Below, piece after piece: positions 1-8,104 of a DNA stretch of 64,000 nucleotides. Made by a program: the position numbers and the translations under genes. Every line of letters begins with the position of its first letter. The first letter of the stretch is position 1. Where the stretch lies: the NCBI GenBank assembly GCA_964553325.1, contig CAZKKI010000034.1, positions 1 through 64,000 of the forward strand, in the 5' to 3' direction. This DNA comes from BMS3ABIN04 sp964553325 (GTDB taxonomy: Bacteria > Bacteroidota > Ignavibacteria > Ignavibacteriales > Melioribacteraceae). Below the pieces are notes generated by a model. That model was not told where the DNA came from. It searched no databases and saw nothing but the letters and a program-made list of their open reading frames with translations.

Positions 1-790
1 ACCCGCCGGTAATTCTTCGTTAACAAGATCCGTAATTTCGCTACCGAGCATAGTGTAAACTTTTAATCGAACTAAACCGCTTACGGGTATCGTGAATTTA
101 ATTCTCGTTGCAGGATTAAACGGGTTTGGATAGTTTTGAAACAACGTGTATTTCATGGGTAACATTTTCAAATCCCGAACACTTACCGGGTCCCCGTATT
201 CGTTCCCGTTAATTCTTGCATAAAGCAACTCGTACTTAAATTCTCTCATTTGATTTGCATCACCGTAATAGGAATAAGTTAATCCAAAACCTTTCGATAT
301 TTCCCAACGATAGAAATCATAATTTGTAACCCAAGATTGTGTATATAACTTCGTTGTTGCATCCAAACCATATATTTTTAGCAATTATACTATCGATAAC
401 GAAATATTCCACCGTATCATTCGGGGAAGCCAATAAACTATCGATGATAAATTCACTTCCGGTTCCATCGTTTCCGTAAACCATTCCGCTTGTTGAGTCT
501 ATTCTTAAAAACTTTATATATAACAATCTTAACATCATGTATGATTCCATTCCTTTTGCTACTCTATTAAAATATTTCTTCCCGTTTTCCAAAACCGTAT
601 CACCAACAATTTCCAAACTTGCCAAACCGATTTTGGTATAAGAATTTTCCCCAAAATATGATTCACCGACTTCATATTGCCAATAATCCCCAATATGAAG
701 CGGATAATATTTTAAGGCTTCCTCAAGAGAATCGGTTTGTGAAAATATTAAGTTAAAACTCAACAGCAAAATTAGTATGGTATTTCTCAT
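1..790 (-). pseudogene. Frameshifted secreted protein with T9SS C-terminal sorting domain (runs off the left edge)
   Basis: Reading leftward from an ATG at 790, a signal peptide (MRNTILILLLSFNLIFSQ) leads into about 135 residues of extracellular-looking protein, and this frame stops at 317. The next frame continues without a break through TNYDFYRWEISKGFGLTYSY to KYTLFQNYPNPFNPATRI and VKLKVY-like sorting-domain sequence that leaves the window near NEELPAG. The two frames join naturally if one A is removed from the AAAAA run near 382-390, giving IIAKIYGLDATTK. So one gene is split by a single-base homopolymer insertion, either real decay or a sequencing error. The family of the central part is not recognised; NYPNPFNP marks a type IX secretion cargo. 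The true C-terminus lies outside the window. Confidence 0.8.
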
Positions 791-1389
791 TAAATGCTTT
801 TAGAATTTTAGCAAAAAGGTGCTTTTTACAACATTACCAAAATTTAATTTAGTTGTTTATAATTAAATTGAAAATAACAACCGAATAAAAATGTTAAGAT
901 AAAAAATACCTGAAAGTAAAATGCATTATATTGCAAAGAAACTTTATTGAACTCTATCTTTTCATAGTGTAATTTACGCAGAAAAACAATTCAATATTTG
1001 CGTCAACAAAACAAATTTTATCAATAAGACTGCATTCCAATTTTCCGCTCGACTTGGATTACACTTCAATTATTTTAGAATTATTATTTTATAAAAATCA
1101 AATAATTTTATAAATTATTATACAAAATTGCTAGTGACCTTATTTTTTTACTTCGGCGATAAACTTTTTCCCTAAACAAACATACTATTCTATCAAGCTA
1201 AATTCTACCGAGTTTGTTTATGCGGAAAAAATTTCCCGTTGAAATCTAGCAAAAACATCCGAAATCAAAGGATATCCTTTGAAAAATTTTTGATTATGGG
1301 CGAAAACTGATTCAAGAAAAGTTTGGATTAAAGCAAAAACTATACGATTTACCAAAATAGTATTTTCAAACAATGAGAAAGGAGAAAAA
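791..1389. other. Intergenic region between divergent T9SS cargo genes
   Basis: About 600 bases of very AT-rich DNA with no credible ORF. It must carry the promoters of the leftward gene (start 790) and the rightward propeller gene (start 1390). The only clear structure is a perfect 16-base palindrome at 1266-1281 (CAAAGGATATCCTTTG), about 110 bases before the start codon. A strong ribosome binding site (GAAAGGAG) precedes the ATG at 1390. Confidence 0.6.
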
Positions 1390-3288
1390 ATGAAACATAA
1401 ATTTCTTTTTGCATTAATTCTGTTAACCGTACAAAGCCTTTTCGCACAAAACCCAGAGTGGCTGTATTACTCCAACGGAAAAACTATTAACGACATTGCT
1501 ATTGAAGGGGAATATGTTTGGGTTGGCACAACAGGCGGTTTAGTTAGAATTGATAAGGCGACAAGTGAAACCGTATTTTACAATACACTAAATTCCGGTT
1601 TACCGGATAACCGGGTTCATTCTTTAGCCATAGACGCGAACGGTAATAAGTGGATTGGGACCTGGGGCGGTTTAGCTAAATTCGACGGTACTAATTGGAC
1701 CGTTTTTAACACGTCAAATTCCGGGCTGCCGGATAATTTGGTTTATTCCCTGGACATAGACGCAGACGGAAATAAATGGGTTGGGACATACTTTGGCGGT
1801 TTAGTTAAATTTGACGGTACTAATTGGACTGTTTTTAACACGTCAAATTCCGGGCTGCCGTATAATTCGGTTTATTCCCTAGCCATAGACGCAGACGGAA
1901 ATAAGTGGGTTGGGACATACTTTGGCGGTTTAGCTAAATTTGATGGTACTAATTGGACCGTTTTTAACACGTCAAATTCCGGGTTGCCGGATAACCGGGT
2001 TTATTCTTTAGCCATAGACGCGGGCGGAAACAAGTGGATTGGAACTCGGGGCGGTTTAGCTAAATTTGACGGTACTAATTGGACCGTTTTTAACACGTCA
2101 AATTCCGGGCTGCCGGATAATTCGGTTTATTCCCTAACCATAGACGCAGACGGAAATAAGTGGGTTGGGACATACTTTGGCGGTTTAGCTAAATTTGACG
2201 GAACTAATTGGACTGTTTTTAATACGTCAAATTCCGGGCTGCCGCATAATCAAGTTAATTCCTTAACCATAGACGCAGACGGAAATAAATGGGTTGGGAC
2301 ATACTTTGGTGGTTTAGCTAAATTTGACGGAACTAACTGGACCGTTTTTAACACGTCAAATTCCGGGCTGCCATCAAATTATGTTGAATCCATAGCCACA
2401 AACTCCGTCGGAAACATGTGGATTGGAACTTGGGAAGGCGGTGTCGTTAAATTTGACGGTACTAATTGGACCGTTTTTGACACGTCAAATTCCGGGTTGC
2501 CTGATAATCGGATTTATTCCTTAACCATAGATGCCGACGGAAACAAGTGGATTGGGACTTTTGAAGGCGGTTTAACTAAATTTGACGGTACTAATTGGAC
2601 CGTTTTTGACACGTCAAATTCCGGGCTGCCGGATAACCGGGTTTATTCTTTAGCCATAGACGCGGGCGGAAACAAGTGGATTGGAACTCGGGGCGGTTTA
2701 GTTAAATTTGACGGAACTAATTGGACTGTTTTCAACTCGTCAAATTCTGATTTGCCATCAAATTATGTTAATTCCATAGCCATTGACGCCGACGGGAATA
2801 AGTGGATTGGGACTTGGGGTGGTTTAGCTAAATTTGATGGAACGAACTGGATTGTTTATAACAAATCAAATTACGGATTGCCTGGCAATTTTATTATTTC
2901 ACTAGCCATAGATGCCGACGGGAATAAGTGGATTGGAATGAGTGTTGGATTGGCCGCTTTCAAAGAAGGAGGTGTTGTTTCTGTTAAGAAAAACAAAATT
3001 AATAAACCTACTTCATTTTTACTTTCGCAAAACTATCCCAACCCGTTTAACCCAACAACTACAATAAACTATTCACTGCCATCAAATGAGAACCGAAAAA
3101 CGTTCGACGTAAAACTTATCGTGTTTGACGTACTCGGTAAAGAGATAGCCACTTTGGTAAACGAACAACAACGCGCAGGCAACTACGAAGTTACTTTTAA
3201 CGCCGGTAATTTACCAAGCGGAATTTACTTTTACAGATTGCAAAGCAATGGTTTTGTTGAAACTAAAAAATTAGTGCTGATAAAGTAA
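1390..3288 (+). CDS. Secreted Reg_prop beta-propeller repeat protein with T9SS sorting domain
   Basis: 632 residues. The signal peptide (MKHKFLFALILLTVQSLFAQ) is followed by one degenerate and eleven clear repeats of 42-43 residues, each reading like SLAIDADGNKWIGT-GGL-KFDGTNWTVF-NTSNSGLP. This is the two-component-regulator propeller (Reg_prop) repeat that forms beta-propeller blades. Residues from about 548 hold the type IX sorting domain with NYPNPFNPTTTINYSLP. It should be exported and anchored or released at the cell surface. Unlike hybrid two-component systems it has no kinase domain, so it is probably a surface adhesin or binding protein; the ligand is unknown. The start is supported by the strong upstream GAAAGGAG. 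The repeats are nearly identical at DNA level, which suggests recent internal duplication or gene conversion. Confidence 0.88.
   Translation: MKHKFLFALILLTVQSLFAQNPEWLYYSNGKTINDIAIEGEYVWVGTTGGLVRIDKATSETVFYNTLNSGLPDNRVHSLAIDANGNKWIGTWGGLAKFDGTNWTVFNTSNSGLPDNLVYSLDIDADGNKWVGTYFGGLVKFDGTNWTVFNTSNSGLPYNSVYSLAIDADGNKWVGTYFGGLAKFDGTNWTVFNTSNSGLPDNRVYSLAIDAGGNKWIGTRGGLAKFDGTNWTVFNTSNSGLPDNSVYSLTIDADGNKWVGTYFGGLAKFDGTNWTVFNTSNSGLPHNQVNSLTIDADGNKWVGTYFGGLAKFDGTNWTVFNTSNSGLPSNYVESIATNSVGNMWIGTWEGGVVKFDGTNWTVFDTSNSGLPDNRIYSLTIDADGNKWIGTFEGGLTKFDGTNWTVFDTSNSGLPDNRVYSLAIDAGGNKWIGTRGGLVKFDGTNWTVFNSSNSDLPSNYVNSIAIDADGNKWIGTWGGLAKFDGTNWIVYNKSNYGLPGNFIISLAIDADGNKWIGMSVGLAAFKEGGVVSVKKNKINKPTSFLLSQNYPNPFNPTTTINYSLPSNENRKTFDVKLIVFDVLGKEIATLVNEQQRAGNYEVTFNAGNLPSGIYFYRLQSNGFVETKKLVLIK
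1560..2960 (+). repeat. Tandem 126/129-base coding repeats (about eleven units)
   Basis: The propeller gene contains about eleven head-to-tail units of 126 or 129 bases, differing by one optional codon after WVGT/WIGT. Several segments are shared without mismatch between non-adjacent units. The 75 bases at 1985-2059 recur exactly at 2627-2701. The third and fifth units share long GGTACTAATTGGAC-type tracts. This points to recombination between units rather than slow divergence. Confidence 0.9.
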
Positions 3289-3696
3289 AGAATCAAATTA
3301 TGTTGAAAGAAAGCTTTACATTACGTTTGAGATTAAATGAATATTGTAATAACACCGAATTTGTTAAAGTTGCGCACATGTATTTTGATGATTTATAATT
3401 TCCCATTTTATCTTACGGCTGGCTGTGAGCAATTATAATGTCACAGCTTTGCCGTAAGTAGATTTAACAAAATGAAAGATACCGGCATTAGAATGTAGTT
3501 TTTAAATTTGTTTTACTATGATGCGTATTTTTAATCCTTCTATTAATAAGAAATCCCCCGCTTGTGATAAGATGCCGTTTTATAAATAAATAGTTTTTTC
3601 CTCATCTATTTCAACTCTTGATAAAGGTCAATAAATCCCGCAAAATCTCCGTGGAATTTGTAGTGATTTTTTACGAAAAGAGTTGAAAAACCGAAA
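3289..3696. other. Intergenic region between convergent genes
   Basis: About 400 bases between the propeller gene and the leftward membrane-protein gene, without a credible ORF. It holds one strong two-part inverted repeat, described separately at 3412-3458. Nothing else is recognisable. Confidence 0.55.
3412..3458. terminator. Long hairpin, probable bidirectional terminator
   Basis: CTTACGGC (3412-3419) pairs with GCCGTAAG (3451-3458), and inside it GCTGTGA (3422-3428) pairs with TCACAGC (3441-3447), leaving a 12-base loop and a small internal mismatch. Partial pairing continues outward (CATTTTAT against ACAAAATG). It lies between the stop codons of two convergent genes, where a shared terminator is expected. 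There is no run of eight or more T, so a non-terminator structured element remains possible. Confidence 0.5.
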
Positions 3697-4431
3697 TTAA
3701 TTCCGTTTTAACCTAAAGTACAAACTCCACATTGAAATTAATATCAATAAAGCTCCCACTGAAAATAAATACCAGTTATAAAATTCCGGTATATATTGAG
3801 AAGTTAATTCCAAAAATCTTTTATCGTTCATCAATCCGAAAAAATTCCCGGCAAAACCGTGCCCGAAAATCAGTGAAACATAATCCCAAAGATATGTAGC
3901 TAAAATCAGAAAAATCCCCGTAATCGTTAAAATAAGTTCGCGCGAGTTAAGTTTAACTCTAATTCCATTTTCCTCAAAGTGCAAAATTAAATACGCGTAA
4001 ATCAACATACCCAGCGAGCATAAAACCGGCGATAAAACGGGACCAAGCCAAGGAAGCGGAATTAAAAACAGAATATCCCACGTTAAAAAAGATGCGGGCC
4101 AATCGAGGAACAATTTAAGTGCGATGTAATAAAAAATATCCCATAATGCAAAAGCGATTAAAAAATATGCGAACTTTTGCATTCGCGTTTTACCGGCAAG
4201 TATTCCGGCGGAAGTAAGCATAATTATTGTTGTAACTTCCCTTGTAATTTCTATAAAATAAATTTTGTGCGGAATTAATTTCATCGGGAAGGAAAAACCG
4301 CCCGGGTAATAAAGTTCGCGTAAATAAACAACTACAATCGCTTCCAAAAATCCGAATGCAATTGCAAATGCCGAAACAGGTATAAACTTAACCGGCAACT
4401 TTACTTTTGTTTCCCGTTTCAATTCCTTCAT
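3697..4431 (-). CDS. Conserved multi-pass membrane protein of unknown function
   Basis: 244 residues with about seven hydrophobic helices and few charged residues outside the two ends. The N-terminus is basic (MKELKRETKVK), followed by a first helix with the acidic residue of FGFLEAIVVVYLRELYYPGG. WDIFYYIALK and WPASFLTWDILFLIPLPWLGP lie in the centre. The proline- and tryptophan-rich loops resemble a conserved uncharacterised family of small membrane proteins, but I cannot assign a function. The ATG lies 44 bases inside the 3' end of mfd, so the two are co-transcribed and probably translationally coupled. The functional link to transcription-coupled repair, if any, is unknown. Confidence 0.75.
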   Translation of the reverse strand: MKELKRETKVKLPVKFIPVSAFAIAFGFLEAIVVVYLRELYYPGGFSFPMKLIPHKIYFIEITREVTTIIMLTSAGILAGKTRMQKFAYFLIAFALWDIFYYIALKLFLDWPASFLTWDILFLIPLPWLGPVLSPVLCSLGMLIYAYLILHFEENGIRVKLNSRELILTITGIFLILATYLWDYVSLIFGHGFAGNFFGLMNDKRFLELTSQYIPEFYNWYLFSVGALLILISMWSLYFRLKRN

Positions 4432-7400
4432 ATTTTTCTATCACCTTTTTGCAAAAGCCGGTGAGGAATTCCAACGTTTCTTCAATCGAGGAAAAGTTAT
4501 TCTCCAATTCAAGTTTCATTGTTTTTTTATTTTGCGAAAACCTGATCTTTTTATCATATTCGTTCAACACAAGTTCCATCAGAACGGGGAATTTTTGTTG
4601 ATAAAATTCTTCTTTCTTGCCGTCGGGCAAAACCAAGGAGATTTTCTTTTTCGTAATCACAACTCTTTCGAACAATGCGAGCGAAGCATAAAACCGTAGA
4701 ACCGCAGTATCTATTAATCTTTCGATTACAACCGGCAGTTTCCCGAACCGGTCGATCATCTCTTCTTTTATGTCGTCGACCTCTTCTATTTTCAGCATAG
4801 AGAAAAGCGCCGAATAAAAACTTAGGCGGTCGGATTGGTCGGGCATAAAATCTTTCGGAATATTAATTTCGTAGTACGTATCTATTGTTGTTTCGGCTCT
4901 TTCCAATTGTTTGGGTAAGTCTTCGAACACGTCGGCAAATTCGTTTTCCTTCAATTCGTTTACGGCTTCATCCAAAAGTTTAACGTACATATCGAAACCG
5001 ACCGAATCGATAGAGCCGCTTTGTTCGGTACCGAGCAAATTCCCCGCACCCCTAATTTCCAAATCGCGCATGGAAATATTAAATCCTTCACCCAAATCGG
5101 TATATTCTTCAATTGCTTGAAGTCTCTTCACCGCTTTTTTCGTTATCGTATTGAACGACGGAACGAGTAAATAAGCAAACGCTTGTCTGTCCGATCTTCC
5201 TACTCGCCCGCGCAATTGATGCAGTTCCGCCAAACCGAACCTATCGGCACGGTTGATTATAATTGTGTTCACATTCGGAATATCCAAGCCGGATTCTATA
5301 ATTTTCGTACTGATTAAAACATCGTATTTTTTACTTAGAAATCCATGAATAACTTTTTCAAGTTCCGAAGGTTTCATCTGCCCGTGCGCAACGGCAATGT
5401 TTACTTCGGGAATATGTTTTTGAACGTACGCGGCGATTTTATCAATCGAGTTAACTCTATCGTGCACAAAATAAACTTGTCCGCCCCGGTTTGTTTCTTT
5501 AATAATCCAATCGCGTATTTTAAGGATATCGAATTTTTCAACTTTTGTGTAAATCGGCTGACGGTTGGGCGGCGGAGTGGCGATAATCGATAAATCCCTT
5601 GCGCCGAGAAGCGACATATTTAACGTTCGCGGAATAGGTGTTGCAGTTAAAGTCAGCGTATCCACGTTCACCCTTAATTTTCTAAGTTTCTCTTTTGCCA
5701 TTACTCCGAATCTGTGTTCTTCATCGATAATGAGCAATCCCAAATCTTTAAATTTCACATCTTTGGATAACAATCTATGCGTACCGATAAGCATATCAAC
5801 TTTTCCGGAGGCCAAATCTTTAATTATTTCGTTTTGTTTCGATTTTGAAATAAACCGGGAAAGGACTTCTACACGCACGGGAAATTGCGCCAACCTGTCT
5901 TTAAAAGTATTGAAGTGTTGTTCCGCTAAAATAGTAGTGGGCACAAGCATTGCAACCTGTTTACCGTTACTTATGGCTTTGAACGCCGCCCGAACGGCTA
6001 TTTCCGTTTTCCCGAAGCCGACGTCGCCGCATACCAATCTGTCCATCGGGTTTTCCGATTCCATATCCTTTTTCACTTCTTCGGTTACGTTAATCTGATC
6101 TTGCGTAGGCTCGTAAAAAAACGATGCTTCCAATTCTTTTTGCCAAATTGTATCGGGACCGTAAGCAATACCTTTTTTGGCTTTTCTTTGTGCGTAAAGT
6201 TTAATAAGTTCGCGAGCCGCATCTTTAATTTTGCTTTTAACTTTTTTCTTTGTGGTTTTCCATTCGTTGCTACCCAATTTAGACAGACGCGGCGGGGTTT
6301 TATCTTGCGAAGAATATTTTTTTACAAGGGAAAGATAGTTCAGGTTTACATAAACCACTCCGTTATCGGCATAAAGAATTTTAATGCTTTCCTGTTCTAT
6401 TTGCCCGATTTTAATGGTCTCCAAACCGTCGTACTTACCTATGCCGAATTTTTCATGAACAACGTAATCACCGCGCTTAAGCGATGCCAAATCTTTTGCG
6501 GCCGATTTTTTATACCTTCGCTTTGAAGGTAATCTTGTTCTGTAAGGTTTATTGAAAATTTGATAATCCGATAAAACCACTGTCTTTGCTTGTTTTGCAA
6601 TAAATCCGGTTTTAATTGCAAGCACTTCCACTTTTACTTTTCCCGATTCTAAAAGCTCAAGCAGTTCTTCGTTAAAATCGATTAGCAAATCGTTAAGCCT
6701 TTTAGCTTGCAATTCGTTTTCTGTAGTAAGATAAATTTTAAAATTCTTTCCCGCATAATCGGATAAAAACGAACACAGCAATTTGAAATTTGCGTTAAAT
6801 TCCGGTGGATTGGTCAAACCCGCATTTATTCTGTTCTCATACGCTCCCAACTCGTCTTCAATAATCCATTTGGCGTTTTCCGAAAACTCAAACTCAATTT
6901 CCTCTTTAACGGGCAAGGTAAATTTATCTTCCGGTTGTTCTTCGGGATTTCCGTCGAATATTTCGTCGATAAGTTCTTCATCCAAATCGTTAATTTCAAT
7001 TTTTTTCTCTTCGCCGTTTTCTTTTGCTAAGGAATCCAATTCGGATTGAACGGCAAAAACAATGGGATTTTCAAAATAGTCGAAAATATCGGAATCGAAT
7101 TCACCCGTTTCGCTATCCATTTTGGAAGCAAGTGTTACATGCGGAACATTTTGCAAAGAGCGCTGGGAATCGGGGTCGAAATACCGGATCGATTCAATAA
7201 AATCACCGTCGAATTCCAATCTGCACGGTTGTTTTTCGCTATACGACCAAAAATCAATAATAGAACCGCGAACGGAATAAAATCCGGGTTCCACTACAAA
7301 CTTTTCTCTTTCGTAGTTAAGCAGATTCAGATATTCCAGCAAATCGTCGTAAGCCAGTTCCCCGCCGATTTCTATTTTTGTCGTATTATTTTTTAACTCT

Positions 7401-7765
7401 TCCTTAGGAGGAAGTTTTATATTCAGAATTTCATAAGTTGAAATTACAACAACATTTTCCCGCGAAGCGGCATCTGTCAATTTCTCCTGTAAGGTTTCCA
7501 AATCGAGTTCGGGAATTGAAATTACGTTTCCGTTCAATCCCAAAATATTGAGTTCAACGCAAAATTCATTTACTTTTTGTTTTCCGGGAAGCAATAGCAA
7601 AACACTCCCGCCACTTTCGAATACTTTTTTAACCAATAGCGATTTTGCAGTTTCGGGTAAAGCGGTAATCGGAATTATTGTTTCGCCGCTTCTCAATCTT
7701 CCGGTTACCTCCCCGACAAATTCAAGTTGAGAGAAGAAATCCGATATTTTTTTATTCATTAACAT
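4388..7765 (-). CDS. mfd: Transcription-repair coupling factor
   Basis: 1125 residues, the usual length for Mfd. This SF2 translocase removes RNA polymerase stalled at DNA lesions and recruits UvrA for nucleotide excision repair. The order of parts is typical: a degenerate UvrB-like N-terminal module, the RNA-polymerase-interacting CarD-like domain around residues 430-500 (LKRGDYVVHEKFGIGKYDG), Walker A GDVGFGKTE near 580, DEEHRFG near 681, the helicase motifs TATPIPRTL and QLRGRVGRSDR, and a C-terminal TRCF domain from about 975. The start is ATG at 7765 (MLMNKK), with a second possible ATG two codons later. It is the first gene of a leftward unit ending with the overlapping membrane protein. 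Confidence 0.97.
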   Translation of the reverse strand: MLMNKKISDFFSQLEFVGEVTGRLRSGETIIPITALPETAKSLLVKKVFESGGSVLLLLPGKQKVNEFCVELNILGLNGNVISIPELDLETLQEKLTDAASRENVVVISTYEILNIKLPPKEELKNNTTKIEIGGELAYDDLLEYLNLLNYEREKFVVEPGFYSVRGSIIDFWSYSEKQPCRLEFDGDFIESIRYFDPDSQRSLQNVPHVTLASKMDSETGEFDSDIFDYFENPIVFAVQSELDSLAKENGEEKKIEINDLDEELIDEIFDGNPEEQPEDKFTLPVKEEIEFEFSENAKWIIEDELGAYENRINAGLTNPPEFNANFKLLCSFLSDYAGKNFKIYLTTENELQAKRLNDLLIDFNEELLELLESGKVKVEVLAIKTGFIAKQAKTVVLSDYQIFNKPYRTRLPSKRRYKKSAAKDLASLKRGDYVVHEKFGIGKYDGLETIKIGQIEQESIKILYADNGVVYVNLNYLSLVKKYSSQDKTPPRLSKLGSNEWKTTKKKVKSKIKDAARELIKLYAQRKAKKGIAYGPDTIWQKELEASFFYEPTQDQINVTEEVKKDMESENPMDRLVCGDVGFGKTEIAVRAAFKAISNGKQVAMLVPTTILAEQHFNTFKDRLAQFPVRVEVLSRFISKSKQNEIIKDLASGKVDMLIGTHRLLSKDVKFKDLGLLIIDEEHRFGVMAKEKLRKLRVNVDTLTLTATPIPRTLNMSLLGARDLSIIATPPPNRQPIYTKVEKFDILKIRDWIIKETNRGGQVYFVHDRVNSIDKIAAYVQKHIPEVNIAVAHGQMKPSELEKVIHGFLSKKYDVLISTKIIESGLDIPNVNTIIINRADRFGLAELHQLRGRVGRSDRQAFAYLLVPSFNTITKKAVKRLQAIEEYTDLGEGFNISMRDLEIRGAGNLLGTEQSGSIDSVGFDMYVKLLDEAVNELKENEFADVFEDLPKQLERAETTIDTYYEINIPKDFMPDQSDRLSFYSALFSMLKIEEVDDIKEEMIDRFGKLPVVIERLIDTAVLRFYASLALFERVVITKKKISLVLPDGKKEEFYQQKFPVLMELVLNEYDKKIRFSQNKKTMKLELENNFSSIEETLEFLTGFCKKVIEKYEGIETGNKSKVAG

Positions 7766-8104
7766 TATATTATTTAAGTTTTTAGTTATGTTCGAAGATA
7801 CAACTTACCCTTTTCCCGCAAAGGAAAAGGTAATTGAATTGTAAATTTAAGCATCTTGAACACAAACAACAATTGAGAAGTTGTTGCGGACGAATATTTG
7901 TTTCCGGTGGTAAACATCAAGTTTTAACTTAAGCGTTCGTGCTTTCAATCCGTACACGAACAATTGCAATTACCGGCCGGTAATTTCTTGCCGCACACCG
8001 GTTAATTAATCGAAAATATCTTTTCTTCCGCCTTTTTCTTAAAAATATTTTTCTTTAAGTTTTGTTTGGTTTTCTCCCGTTCTACAAAAACAAGGAAGTT
8101 CATA
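7766..8104. other. Divergent mfd / Lon-like protease intergenic region
   Basis: About 340 bases that must hold both promoters. No ORF of note. Two inverted repeats sit side by side at 7935-7985 (listed separately). The Lon-like gene has a good ribosome site, AAGGAAG at 8092-8098, six bases before the ATG at 8105. Confidence 0.6.
7935..7985. promoter_or_regulatory. Inverted repeat plus perfect 18-base palindrome between mfd and the Lon-like gene
   Basis: GTTCGTG (7935-7941) and CACGAAC (7955-7961) form a 7-base inverted repeat with a 13-base spacer. Six bases further on is a perfect 18-base palindrome, AATTACCGGCCGGTAATT (7968-7985). Their position between divergent genes fits operators. The palindrome has no loop, which favours protein binding over an RNA hairpin. 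No known motif is matched with certainty. Confidence 0.4.

Noticed and set aside
5565..6098. Long rightward open frames (4407-7730) opposite mfd
   Set aside because: They lie wholly inside the mfd gene on the other strand, have no recognised motif or ribosome site, and follow from its codon bias.
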